A stretch of DNA of 64,000 nucleotides from Reichenbachiella ulvae (GCF_025833875.1 NZ_JAOYOD010000001.1:5429501-5493500); one strand, 5' to 3'; shown: positions 8,503 through 16,680, numbered from the stretch's first letter. Numbers and translations: made by a program. The notes: a model not told the origin generated them from the sequence alone.

Positions 8503-9963
8503 GTGAGAACTATATTACCTGCCTTTCTACTATTCTTTTGCCATCATGTACTGGCACAAAATCAAATTGATAGTTTGAGTAGAGCGCTCGAACATTTTGA
8601 AGTAGGGGATCAGGAACATGCCTATTTGCTTGTAGATCTCGCTAAGCGATATGCCGAATTGGATCCAGATACCGCATTGTATTTATCTCAAAAAGCACAC
8701 AAGGAAATCACTGATAATGAGTGGGATTCACTTTCTGCCCGTTCTTATTTAGCCATAGCCACTTCATACAGTTTTTTAGCCTCTTATGATTCTTCCAATT
8801 ATTATTCTTTTCAGTCAATAAAAAAGGCAGAGCTATACAAGGACACACTGACCCTGATCGATGGTCTCAATAATTTAGGGATCGATTTCATGTATCAGGA
8901 GAACTACGTTTTGGCCTTCGATTATTTCAAGAAAGTAGAATTTATGTCTCGGATATTTGGAGATTCGATACGTTGGGGTCATGCGCTTAACAATCTTGGC
9001 ATTATTTATAATTATCTAGGTAAGCATGAAAAGGAGTTGCCCTATTATGAGCAATCTGCGGCTGTTTTTAAGAAGATTGGTAATGCTTATGGTCTGGGTA
9101 ATGCTTATTTGAATATCGGGACGGTTTACACCGAATTAGAAGATTTTGACAGGGCTGATGAGTTTTATGACCAGGCGCTCAAAGTGTATAAAGGACTGAA
9201 TTCCAAGTCAGGGGTGCAGAATACCCTGCTGAGTATGTCGGAGAATAAATTGGCTGCAGGTCAGCTGGCAGCAGCTCAGACTATTGCCATGGATGCGTTA
9301 GAGTTGGCAAGGGAACAGCACCTGGTTCAGGATGAGATATTTGCACTTGAACTATTGACGGGTATCACAGAGGAAAGAGGGGATTACGAAGCTGCTCTGG
9401 CCTTCTTGAAGAAAGAAAAGTCAGCCAAAGAGGAGGTTTTCAATTCTGAAAAATCCAAGCAAATCAATGAACTTCAGGAGAAGTATCAGGCTGAAAAAAG
9501 GCAAGCCGAGATCGAACGGCTTTCGCTTGCCAATGAGTTGAAGGATGCTAATCTTGCCCAAGCTCAGACGAGCCTCTATGGGGCCATCACGGTGGGGATT
9601 TTGTTGGTCGTATTGACTGTGGTTTTTTACTCGCTTAGAGCCAAAAAAATGAAGGCTGAGAAAGAAGCACAGGAGCTTCAAAATGAGGCCTTGAAAAAGC
9701 GGTTCATGGAACTACAGGCAGGACCTTCGGAGCTGTCAATGGAGTTGAATATGGTTGAGCTTAATTATAAACTGAATACGCCCCTGACTGAGCGGGAATT
9801 TGAGGTTTTTAAGTTGGGAGTCGAGGGAAAGTCCAATACTGAGATTGCCGATAAGCTTTTTATCTCTGTCAATACGGTAAAGTTTCATTTGAGGAACAGC
9901 TATTCCAAAATGGGTGTGAGTAACAGGAAGGAAGCCTTCCAGCAAATAGTCAAGATCGTCTAA
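8503..9963 (+). CDS. TPR-containing membrane-bound LuxR-type regulator
   Basis: This 486-residue protein combines a signal peptide (residues 1-18), tetratricopeptide repeats over about residues 40-300, a coiled coil, one membrane helix (about residues 354-374), a second coiled coil and a C-terminal LuxR-type helix-turn-helix (LTEREFEVFKLGVEGKSN, then a FISVNTVKFHLRNSY recognition segment). The TPR region would sit in the periplasm and the DNA-binding domain in the cytoplasm, giving a one-protein sensor-regulator. Translation must start at GTG 8503: a stop codon lies four codons upstream in frame and the signal peptide begins right there. The ligand and targets are unknown. Confidence 0.88.
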   Translation: MRTILPAFLLFFCHHVLAQNQIDSLSRALEHFEVGDQEHAYLLVDLAKRYAELDPDTALYLSQKAHKEITDNEWDSLSARSYLAIATSYSFLASYDSSNYYSFQSIKKAELYKDTLTLIDGLNNLGIDFMYQENYVLAFDYFKKVEFMSRIFGDSIRWGHALNNLGIIYNYLGKHEKELPYYEQSAAVFKKIGNAYGLGNAYLNIGTVYTELEDFDRADEFYDQALKVYKGLNSKSGVQNTLLSMSENKLAAGQLAAAQTIAMDALELAREQHLVQDEIFALELLTGITEERGDYEAALAFLKKEKSAKEEVFNSEKSKQINELQEKYQAEKRQAEIERLSLANELKDANLAQAQTSLYGAITVGILLVVLTVVFYSLRAKKMKAEKEAQELQNEALKKRFMELQAGPSELSMELNMVELNYKLNTPLTEREFEVFKLGVEGKSNTEIADKLFISVNTVKFHLRNSYSKMGVSNRKEAFQQIVKIV

Positions 9964-9967
9964 ATCT

Positions 9968-10561
9968 ATGCCTATGGACATGAGCAAAACCGTAGATGAG
10001 TACATCATCAGAAATAAACAATGGCAAGAAGAATTGATCTACCTGAGAGGACTCCTTGCGACTTCAGAATTGCAAGAAACGATCAAATGGGGATTTCCGG
10101 TGTATACCTTAGATAATAAAAATGTTGTTGGGTTAGGAGCATTTAAGTCCTACTTTGGCCTTTGGTTTTTTCAGGGTGTTTTTCTGAAGGATGTGAAGAA
10201 TAGGTTGGTGACTGCAGATGGTTCCGCACAGGGCATGAGGCAGTGGCGTTTCAATTCCTTTGATGAGATAGAGGAGGATTTGGTGCTTGCCTACATTCAA
10301 GAAGCAATCGATAACCAGAAGGCTGGAAAGATGATTAAACCTCAGAAGAAGGAAATCGTAATGCCTGAAGAGTTGCAAGCCGCCCTGGATGAAGATGCGA
10401 TTTTGTATGAAGCATTTGAAGCCTTTTCGCATTCTAAAAAGAGAGAGTTCGCCGAGCATATTCTCAATGCCAAAAGAGTGGAAACCAAGAAAGCTCGATT
10501 GGAAAAAATGAAGCCGTTGATTTTGGCAGGAGTAGGGTTGCACGATCGCTATAGAAAATAA
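9968..10561 (+). CDS. YdeI/OmdA-like protein with DUF1801 domain
   Basis: This 197-residue cytosolic protein matches the YdeI family, whose E. coli member is linked to polymyxin and antimicrobial-peptide resistance. The N-terminal DUF1801 fold spans about residues 10-120 with the typical TIKWGFPVYTLDNKNVVGLG and a later YFGLWFFQG segment. The C-terminal region around SHSKKREFAEHILNAKRVET is the OmdA-like helical part. The start is five bases after the regulator gene, so the two may be co-transcribed. The function here is not established. Confidence 0.85.
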   Translation: MPMDMSKTVDEYIIRNKQWQEELIYLRGLLATSELQETIKWGFPVYTLDNKNVVGLGAFKSYFGLWFFQGVFLKDVKNRLVTADGSAQGMRQWRFNSFDEIEEDLVLAYIQEAIDNQKAGKMIKPQKKEIVMPEELQAALDEDAILYEAFEAFSHSKKREFAEHILNAKRVETKKARLEKMKPLILAGVGLHDRYRK

Positions 10562-10623
10562 GAAGCCCGACTTACACCGAGCCTCTTAACCTTAATCTCT
10601 CATCATACTTTATTGGATAGTCC

Positions 10624-11226
10624 TTAGCTACAGCCTCCCTGCACTTTCTTTTTCTTTCTACCACCTGCTGGCAATACGATTTGAATATCCGCCTTTTTAA
10701 TCGCCTTAGCTCCTGTAAAATACTGTCTGGCCGCTGTTCGTCGCTCGTAGATATCGAGCTCATCCTGCGCTGCGCTGATTCCTGGATGTTCAGGATTCAG
10801 GATGTCGCTTTTCCAGGCCTGAATCCCACCTCTCAGCATATAGACATTGGGGTAAGTTCGAAACTTCAAATCCTTCCACGCACTAATTGTCCTTGCTTCA
10901 TCATCCCCATACAAAATGGTCTGACGAGCAGACTGGTAAAGCAAGCCCTCGTATTTTTCATTCAGCACACTATCTGCCGGAATATTGATCGCCCCATTGA
11001 TCATACTATCTGCCTTTTGCCTCAAGTCTATCAGCTGAAAAGAAGGATCTCCAGAAATAATCAAATGAGCCACCTCATCAGTAGAAAAATAGTACATGTC
11101 CTTTTTCATCTCCTGGTCGAGTTCTTCCATACTGAACTTCCTGTATTTGGTCGGTTCATTCGGTAGGATCGCAGCGATGGTTCCTATCATCAGGAACAAG
11201 ACCGATAATATTTGACGCACATTCAT
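10624..11226 (-). CDS. exported rhodanese-like protein without active-site cysteine, GGCS tail
   Basis: This 200-residue protein has an N-terminal hydrophobic signal or anchor (about residues 5-22) and a rhodanese fold, seen in VAHLIISGDPSFQLIDLRQK and the RTYPNVYMLRGGIQAW segment. Where rhodaneses carry the catalytic Cys loop it reads ILYGDDEARTISAW, so the cysteine is missing. The only cysteine in the protein is the second-last residue, in a tail of GGRKKKKVQGGCS. It is the last gene of a six-gene sulfur operon, two bases after a YeeE/YedE gene. Sulfurtransferase activity of the usual kind is unlikely; the tail could bind sulfur (inference). Confidence 0.85.
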   Translation of the reverse strand: MNVRQILSVLFLMIGTIAAILPNEPTKYRKFSMEELDQEMKKDMYYFSTDEVAHLIISGDPSFQLIDLRQKADSMINGAINIPADSVLNEKYEGLLYQSARQTILYGDDEARTISAWKDLKFRTYPNVYMLRGGIQAWKSDILNPEHPGISAAQDELDIYERRTAARQYFTGAKAIKKADIQIVLPAGGRKKKKVQGGCS

Positions 11227-11228
11227 GA

Positions 11229-11831
11229 TTAAATCTCTTTAGTGATATCCGGACGATTAAATTTCTTCTCGGCCCATTCTCCAACCCAAAACATGACTAC
11301 CGCGGCAATGATCACCAGAAAGACCATCAGCCCATCAGACAATCCCAAAGCAGTGGACAACTTGATGTCACCCAGATAGTTTTTGATATACAGATCTTTC
11401 CACAAAGGATAGGTTTCTCCAAAAATGAAAATACCAATCAAAGAGCCTCCCAGATAAGCCATCGCGTCTATCTTGCCAATAGCGGCGGCACAGACACTGG
11501 TACCAGGACAGAATCCCCCCACAATGAAGCCGATCCCCATAATCACCCCGCCGATTATGGCAGAGTTCATATAGTATTCGTTGATATAGACGATGCTCAT
11601 GTCAATCATCTCAAAATGATTGAGCAAGCCCAGGCCAATCAGCCCAACAAGCGCCGCGGTAAAAAACACCTTCAGCACGGTAGTGTCATAGCCATAAAAC
11701 ATACCGGCTAACTTGCGGCTGGAAGAAAAACCGGCCTGCTCCAGAGCAAAACCAAATCCTATCCCAATCACAAAGGCGATAAGAAAATTCAGCTCCTGAG
11801 AAATTTCATTTATTGGAATAATAGGTCCCAT
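11229..11831 (-). CDS. YeeE/YedE family sulfur transporter, half 2
   Basis: This 200-residue membrane protein belongs to the YeeE/YedE family, some members of which import thiosulfate (TsuA). It shows about five hydrophobic segments and the family motif GGFCPGTSVCAAA. I place the start at 11831 because that ATG follows the upstream stop codon by one base, whereas the longer reading would overlap the previous gene by about 50 bases. Together with its upstream neighbour it makes up what is a single two-half protein in other bacteria. The context with a molybdopterin sulfur enzyme supports uptake or export of an inorganic sulfur compound. Confidence 0.88.
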   Translation of the reverse strand: MGPIIPINEISQELNFLIAFVIGIGFGFALEQAGFSSSRKLAGMFYGYDTTVLKVFFTAALVGLIGLGLLNHFEMIDMSIVYINEYYMNSAIIGGVIMGIGFIVGGFCPGTSVCAAAIGKIDAMAYLGGSLIGIFIFGETYPLWKDLYIKNYLGDIKLSTALGLSDGLMVFLVIIAAVVMFWVGEWAEKKFNRPDITKEI

Positions 11832-11832
11832 A

Positions 11833-12369
11833 TCAAATCCAGTTTTTTCTAAAGAAGTAAGCAAACAAAAAAGCAGTACCAAAGATGGCCACCATCGTCA
11901 CGAACCCAGCCAGCGAAAGAGTCGCCATCCCGCTCAGTGCTGCTCCACTCGTACACCCTCGCCCCAGCTGGGAACCAAACCCGAACAACATGCCTCCCAA
12001 TACCGCCATGACGATACGCTTGTGGGAAGTAATATTAGGAGAATGCTCATTGGTCAGTTTCAATCGACCAGATAAGGCTCCAGACAAAAAGCCTCCAACC
12101 AACACGCCCAGTACCTGAAACACCAGCCAGCTACTCATCGGATTTTTGCCATCCGCGATATACTTCGAATAGAAAGCTGAGTTTTCAGCCTTTTCATGTG
12201 ATACGGTCTCTACACTGGTGACCACTACGCTTTTCATCGCGCCACTGGCACCCAAGCCTCGACCAGTCAGGTAGAATGCACCTAACAACACAAATCCCAA
12301 GATCAACCCCGCGATGTAGGGGTTCATATATTTGGTTTTGTGCGTGATGTAATTATGATTTTCCATCAT
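11833..12369 (-). CDS. YeeE/YedE family sulfur transporter, half 1
   Basis: This 178-residue integral membrane protein contains the first YeeE/YedE motif, GSQLGRGCTSGAALSGMATLS. The cysteine in this motif and the one in the partner protein's CPGT motif correspond to the conserved cysteines that handle thiosulfate in TsuA-type proteins (family knowledge). The gene lies eight bases after the NrfD-type gene and one base before the second half, so both halves are co-expressed and probably form one transporter. Confidence 0.88.
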   Translation of the reverse strand: MMENHNYITHKTKYMNPYIAGLILGFVLLGAFYLTGRGLGASGAMKSVVVTSVETVSHEKAENSAFYSKYIADGKNPMSSWLVFQVLGVLVGGFLSGALSGRLKLTNEHSPNITSHKRIVMAVLGGMLFGFGSQLGRGCTSGAALSGMATLSLAGFVTMVAIFGTAFLFAYFFRKNWI

Positions 12370-12377
12370 TCAATTAT

Positions 12378-13319
12378 TTAATACAAGTATCGACTCGCCT
12401 GTCCGGCATACACGATGACAAACCTCAGCATGACATTACCCATGAGAATCAAGGCAACCGGAATGACTGCCGGGATCCTTTGTCCGCGCAACTCCAAAAA
12501 CTCCAACAAGGCCGGAACCAGCATCCCAAGAAACACCACAAAAATCCAGAAGGGCAAGGTATAAGGACCATCCAAAAACAGCTGAGCAGCTTCTATTTGT
12601 ACCTGTGTACTCGCTAATAAGCCCATGAACATGTGGATGATAAAGAACAGCTCTGCGACGATGATGATGATGTCTATTTTGCTAAACAGCTTGCGCTCCA
12701 GTTCATTTTTGGTTAATAGTACGACTACTGCCGCGCCTGCCGATAAGCCAGAAGCCAGAAACAGCGGTCCCAAAATCGAAGTGTTCCAGAGTGGTCGTGC
12801 ATTGAAGGCTCTCAACAATACGCCGGTATAAATCCCCAACAAGACTGCAAAAACAGCCATCAGCCAGGCCAGATGCTTTTTGTGATTGATAAAAAACTGC
12901 TCCAGTTTATTGATGACCTCAAATTTCCAATCCCACTTTGGGAAGACCTCCTTGAGGTGAATGGCAGACCAAATGAAAGACAAAGGCGTCACCACCATGA
13001 GGGTCCAGGCTCCCCAGGACATGGGAGACTCCAAGCGGATCGTCGTATACAAGCGCCAGAAATAAAGCTTATGATTCAAATCCAGAAACAAAGCGATCAA
13101 GCCTAAGATCAACAAAAAGGGCGTAAACATTGGCGCGATCTTTACAGCTGTGGGATAGTCCTTTTCCTTGCCATTGAGATAATAGAAAGCTGCGAAGAAA
13201 AGAATTCCGGCTGCTAACCCTCCTACGAATAGGTAGAAAGGAATCTCCCAATGCCATATGTTCAACGTCGGGTCTACCCGATCATTCATTCTGCCGCTGA
13301 TGATAAGTTCCTCTTCCAT
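12378..13319 (-). CDS. NrfD/PsrC-type membrane anchor subunit
   Basis: This 313-residue protein has about eight membrane helices and matches the NrfD/PsrC family, the quinone-interacting membrane subunit of molybdopterin oxidoreductase complexes. The N-terminus (IWHWEIPFYLFVGGLAAG) is typical of the family. It carries no heme or Fe-S ligands. It would pass electrons between the quinone pool and the ferredoxin subunit encoded four bases upstream. It is the third gene of the operon that begins with the catalytic subunit. Confidence 0.93.
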   Translation of the reverse strand: MEEELIISGRMNDRVDPTLNIWHWEIPFYLFVGGLAAGILFFAAFYYLNGKEKDYPTAVKIAPMFTPFLLILGLIALFLDLNHKLYFWRLYTTIRLESPMSWGAWTLMVVTPLSFIWSAIHLKEVFPKWDWKFEVINKLEQFFINHKKHLAWLMAVFAVLLGIYTGVLLRAFNARPLWNTSILGPLFLASGLSAGAAVVVLLTKNELERKLFSKIDIIIIVAELFFIIHMFMGLLASTQVQIEAAQLFLDGPYTLPFWIFVVFLGMLVPALLEFLELRGQRIPAVIPVALILMGNVMLRFVIVYAGQASRYLY

Positions 13320-13323
13320 GTCA

Positions 13324-13857
13324 TTAAATTAAAAAGTACAACTGTGGGTCAGTTCCGGCTTCTGTCTTCAGCCTTTTGTATTTTCTTTCCTTGATTTTTT
13401 TGGACACTTCGCTATTCGGATCGTCTAAATCTCCGAAGTACAAGCAGTTCGTTGGGCACACGGATACGCAGGCCGGTTGCTCCCCCTTCCTGACTTTGTG
13501 AATGCAGAAAGTGCACTTGTCCACATAGCCGTCCGGGTGCGGATACCTGGCATCATATGGGCAGGAAGCGATGCAGGCACCACAACCAATACACTTATCA
13601 TGATCCACTAGCACTATACCTCCTTCGACAATATGGCTGGAGCCCGTTGGACAGCAGCGTACGCAGGGTGCATTCGCACAATGGTGGCACCTTTCAGATC
13701 TGTATTCCAGTTCCAGATTGGGGTAGGTTCCGCTCACGGCCTCTACCACCCAATCCCGGCAGAATCCTTCCGGTACCTTGTTTTCGATTTGACAGGCGAC
13801 TACACAATCGTTGCATCCCACGCATTTCTTGGTGTCTATGGCCATAGCGTATCTCAT
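13324..13857 (-). CDS. four-cluster 4Fe-4S ferredoxin subunit (PsrB/DmsB type)
   Basis: This 177-residue electron-transfer subunit carries sixteen cysteines in four groups, beginning CVGCNDCVVAC, then CHHCANAPCVRCC, CIGCGACIASC and CTFCIHK with PACVSVCP. That pattern is the standard for DmsB/PsrB/PhsB/SoeB-type subunits with four [4Fe-4S] clusters. It links the catalytic molybdopterin subunit to the NrfD membrane subunit. Its start overlaps the stop of the catalytic gene by four bases. It has no signal peptide, consistent with co-export of the folded complex with the Tat-targeted catalytic subunit. Confidence 0.94.
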   Translation of the reverse strand: MRYAMAIDTKKCVGCNDCVVACQIENKVPEGFCRDWVVEAVSGTYPNLELEYRSERCHHCANAPCVRCCPTGSSHIVEGGIVLVDHDKCIGCGACIASCPYDARYPHPDGYVDKCTFCIHKVRKGEQPACVSVCPTNCLYFGDLDDPNSEVSKKIKERKYKRLKTEAGTDPQLYFLI

Positions 13858-16088
13858 ACTTCTTCTTTTGGTTTAGGGTCCTCAGTTAGAAAAGTCACAA
13901 AATTCTCACGCATACCAGTCCCGCCCATGATCGGGTCGACCTTCACATTGCTGATCAGTTCGGTATCACTAGCTCCTTTGCCGAAAGCTCGGCTCAGATT
14001 CTTCTCCGAATGACCAAAGCCATGAACCATATAGACAGAATCCCAGCGGATACGTTCCGTTACGCGCACCTTAATAGAAAAGGTAGAAACGATATCATCC
14101 TGATTCTTCAGCCATACATACTGGCCATTTTTCAAGCCCCATTGCTTGGCAACCTTAGGATTGACCCAAAGGTCATTCTCCTTCATAATGGCAGAGAGAT
14201 TCGGATTATTAGCTGTTCTGCTAAAGGTGTGCACCGGTGCCCGACCATAGTTGAGTCTATAGAATCCGGCAGGCGGTTGTTTGTGCTCTGTAAAGCTCGG
14301 TAGTGGATCAAAACCTTCTGCGGCGAGTTCGGTAGAGTAGAGTTCTATTTTACCGGTAGAGGTATTGAATTCAAAATCCTGCCCGTCGATCAGATACAGA
14401 TCATCAAATTTTCTTTTAAAGGTCTTCACGCCTATTTTTTGCATCTCTTTGAGCGAGCTGCCTACTTTCTTGAGCTGCCAGTCCAGCATCTCTTCGATGT
14501 CCTTATATTGGAAGTATTCTTTCAAACCCAGCTTCTCCCCCAGCTCCTTGGCAATCCACCAGTCTGGCTTAGAATCATATTTTGGCTCGACCGCAGGCAT
14601 ACGTAGGCAAATGACCGGATCGCGATGAGGAGAATTCCTAATCGCATCATAGCGCTCCAGGTAGGTGCACTCCGGCAGCACCACATCTGCATATCCAGTG
14701 ATCTCCATTGGCATGGTATCGATGGCCACCATCAGCTCAAGGCTCTGAATGGCTTCCATGGTTTTCTTTTGATCAGGCAAGGTGTGAATTAGATTCGTGC
14801 CGTTCACGATCCAGCCTTTGATATTCCAATCCCGTTCTGGCGAAGGAACAGTCACTTCGCAGAGACCATTGGATATCACTTCAGAGGCTAGGTTGTACTT
14901 GCCTTTCATAGCATCCAAATAGGATTTTGTCGCTTTTGGATATTCTGGGTGTGGATAGCTTGGGATGGAAATTTTATCTGGGAAGTAAAAACCTCCTCTG
15001 CGACCCCAGGATCCAAGCAGTGCATTCAAGATCGCCACGGCACGCAAGCGCTGCGTATCATCACCATACCAGGTAACGTGACGACCCGGATGAACGATCA
15101 CAGCAGGAGCAGCCTTGGCCATCTCTCTGGCCGTCTCTATGATTTGCTTTGGTTCCAGTGTGGTGACCCCATAGGCCCACTCTGGCGTATATTGTTGGAC
15201 GTGCGCTTTAAGCTGATCAAAGCCAAAGCAGTACTTTTCTACATATTCTTTGTCATACCAGCCCTCGTTGATGATCACGTGAGTCCAGGCCAATAACAGA
15301 GCTAAATCTGTCGCTGGTTTGATTGGGAGCCAATGTTTGGACTTACTAGCCGCGGTAGAAAAACGGGGATCAACTGTAATGATAGTCGCGCCCTTTTCTA
15401 TCGCTTCGGACATTTCCTGCACCTGACCATTGTGCATGTTTTCACCAATGTGAGACCCGATTAAAACCAAGCAGCGTGTATCCCGGATATCCGTACGCTC
15501 CGGTGAGTAAACCCCTTCCCCAAAAGTAGAATAGAAAGCCACTTCTCTTGGGCCTCTGCACTGCGCAAAAGAAGGTGCCGTGATATGCGGAGAGCCATAG
15601 GATTTCATCAGATGACCTAAAAATTTACCACCAGAACCATGGGTAAATAAAGCCATAGATTCAGGACCGTACTTTTCCTTGATCTCGGTCATTTTGTTGG
15701 CGATGAAGTCCAGTGCTTCATCCCAGCTCACCTCTACGTAAGTCTGCTTGCCATCTTTTTCTACCCGCATCAGCGGCTTCTTCAGTCGATCCTCGTCATG
15801 ATACATACCTACGCCACCTGTACCTCTTGGGCAAAGTCGCCCATTACAGTGTGGATCATCTTTATGACCTTCTACTTTCCATATTTCTCCTTCTTCGTTT
15901 TTGGTAACCCAACCTGCACACTTCCAGAAGCAGACTTCACAGTAGGTAGGGGTTTGGGAGAATTTGATAGTGCTATCTATCTGAGAAGCAAAAATGCTGG
16001 CTGTGGTAGAATCAAAAAATGTCGTGGCAAGTGCGGCACTCCCCAGGCCAAGAGATGTAATTTTGATGAAATCCCGACGGTTGTACAT
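13854..16088 (-). CDS. Tat-exported molybdopterin oxidoreductase, sulfur-compound type (PsrA/PhsA/SoeA-like)
   Basis: This 744-residue catalytic subunit belongs to the DMSO-reductase superfamily. The N-terminus MYNRRDFIKITSLGLGSAAL is a twin-arginine signal. C50, C53, C57 and C86 would bind the first [4Fe-4S] cluster. The molybdenum ligand appears to be C177 (AQCRGPREVA), as in polysulfide and thiosulfate reductases and sulfite dehydrogenases rather than the serine of DMSO reductase. It forms an ABC complex with the next two genes. Neighbouring YeeE/YedE and rhodanese genes point to polysulfide, thiosulfate, tetrathionate or sulfite as substrate. Direction of the reaction cannot be read from the sequence. 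Confidence 0.92.
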   Translation of the reverse strand: MYNRRDFIKITSLGLGSAALATTFFDSTTASIFASQIDSTIKFSQTPTYCEVCFWKCAGWVTKNEEGEIWKVEGHKDDPHCNGRLCPRGTGGVGMYHDEDRLKKPLMRVEKDGKQTYVEVSWDEALDFIANKMTEIKEKYGPESMALFTHGSGGKFLGHLMKSYGSPHITAPSFAQCRGPREVAFYSTFGEGVYSPERTDIRDTRCLVLIGSHIGENMHNGQVQEMSEAIEKGATIITVDPRFSTAASKSKHWLPIKPATDLALLLAWTHVIINEGWYDKEYVEKYCFGFDQLKAHVQQYTPEWAYGVTTLEPKQIIETAREMAKAAPAVIVHPGRHVTWYGDDTQRLRAVAILNALLGSWGRRGGFYFPDKISIPSYPHPEYPKATKSYLDAMKGKYNLASEVISNGLCEVTVPSPERDWNIKGWIVNGTNLIHTLPDQKKTMEAIQSLELMVAIDTMPMEITGYADVVLPECTYLERYDAIRNSPHRDPVICLRMPAVEPKYDSKPDWWIAKELGEKLGLKEYFQYKDIEEMLDWQLKKVGSSLKEMQKIGVKTFKRKFDDLYLIDGQDFEFNTSTGKIELYSTELAAEGFDPLPSFTEHKQPPAGFYRLNYGRAPVHTFSRTANNPNLSAIMKENDLWVNPKVAKQWGLKNGQYVWLKNQDDIVSTFSIKVRVTERIRWDSVYMVHGFGHSEKNLSRAFGKGASDTELISNVKVDPIMGGTGMRENFVTFLTEDPKPKEEV

Positions 16089-16134
16089 GGCGAAAAACTT
16101 TTATAGAAAGTTAGAAACACCACTAACTGCCATG

Positions 16135-16150
16135 TGTTACAATTGTTACA
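16135..16150. promoter_or_regulatory. near-palindromic operator candidate upstream of the sulfur operon
   Basis: The sequence TGTTACAATTGTTACA is a 16-base palindrome with two mismatches and fits the general Crp/Fnr half-site layout TGTnAC-N4-GTnACA. It ends 47 bases before the start codon of the molybdopterin gene. Its position suggests control of the operon by a Crp/Fnr-family regulator, perhaps responding to oxygen or reactive nitrogen. Binding is inferred from sequence only. Confidence 0.45.
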
Positions 16151-16216
16151 TAAAAAGCTGAGCTATATCATGTTGACTCATGTATGGAGATCATTGGAAC
16201 GAAAGGAAAGCCTTAA

Positions 16217-16250
16217 AACAAAAAAGCTCAGCAACATGCTGAGCTTTTGT
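16217..16250 (-). terminator. terminator of the tRNA cluster
   Basis: AAAAGCTCAGCA at 16222-16233 and TGCTGAGCTTTT at 16237-16248 form a 12-bp stem with a three-base loop. On the minus strand, where the tRNAs are transcribed, the stem is followed by a T-rich tract. It lies nine bases past the 3' end of tRNA-Pro. Confidence 0.82.
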
Positions 16251-16258
16251 AAAGTTCG

Positions 16259-16332
16259 TCGGGATACCAGGATTCGAACCTGGGACCCCCTGGTCCCAAA
16301 CCAGGTGCGCTACCGGACTGCGCCACATCCCG
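16259..16332 (-). tRNA. tRNA-Pro (anticodon TGG)
   Basis: The minus strand folds into a full cloverleaf of 74 bases with acceptor strands CGGGATG and TATCCCG, T arm CCCAGGTTCGAATCCTGG and anticodon loop TTTGGGA, giving anticodon TGG. No CCA is encoded at the 3' end. It is the last of three tRNAs in a row. Confidence 0.95.
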
Positions 16333-16346
16333 AACTTTTAATCTGG

Positions 16347-16420
16347 TGATCCGCTCAGGACTCGAACCTGAAACCTACTGCTTAGAAGGCAGTTGCTCTA
16401 TCCAGTTGAGCTAGCAGACC
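16347..16420 (-). tRNA. tRNA-Arg (anticodon TCT)
   Basis: The minus strand gives a 74-base cloverleaf with acceptor strands GGTCTGC and GCGGATC (two G-U pairs), T arm TCAGGTTCGAGTCCTGA and anticodon loop CTTCTAA, anticodon TCT. The three bases after the discriminator A read CCA, so the 3' end may be encoded here, unlike the two neighbouring tRNAs. Confidence 0.95.
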
Positions 16421-16431
16421 AGAACTTATTG

Positions 16432-16520
16432 CGGAGAGAGGGGGATTCGAACCCCCGGAACGGTTTAACCCGTTCGCATGTTTAGCAAACATGTGGTTTC
16501 AGCCACTCACCCACCTCTCC
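16432..16520 (-). tRNA. tRNA-Ser (anticodon GCT)
   Basis: The minus strand gives an 89-base class II tRNA with a long variable arm (GCGAACGGGTTAAACCGTTC), acceptor strands GGAGAGG and TCTCTCC, T arm GGGGGTTCGAATCCCCC and anticodon loop TTGCTAA, anticodon GCT. It is the first of the three-tRNA cluster. Confidence 0.95.
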
Positions 16521-16625
16521 GGGACTAAATTCTCCTCATTTCCTGAGTACTCTTTCGTACCCCTCAAAAACGAGATGCAAATATAGTATAACTATTTTGA
16601 GAACTGCAAAGTGAGAAAGGAAAAT

Positions 16626-16660
16626 AAGCCTAAAAATTTCGGATTAATTTTTAAGGCTTT
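16626..16660 (-). terminator. possible terminator of the acyltransferase-arsC operon
   Basis: An imperfect inverted repeat (AAGCCTAAAAAT at 16626-16637 and ATTTTTAAGGCTT at 16647-16659, one bulge) lies just downstream of the arsC stop on the minus strand and is followed there by a short T-rich run. Confidence 0.5.
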
Positions 16661-16680
16661 GAGTCCCTTGGATTTAGGTT

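Noticed and set aside
13557..14013. Long plus-strand frames opposite the ferredoxin and molybdopterin genes
   Set aside because: They are rich in Cys/Arg/His patterns that mirror the opposite strand and show no protein family.
16134..16349. 71-codon plus-strand frame
   Set aside because: It covers tRNA-Pro and its terminator, so it is not a protein gene.
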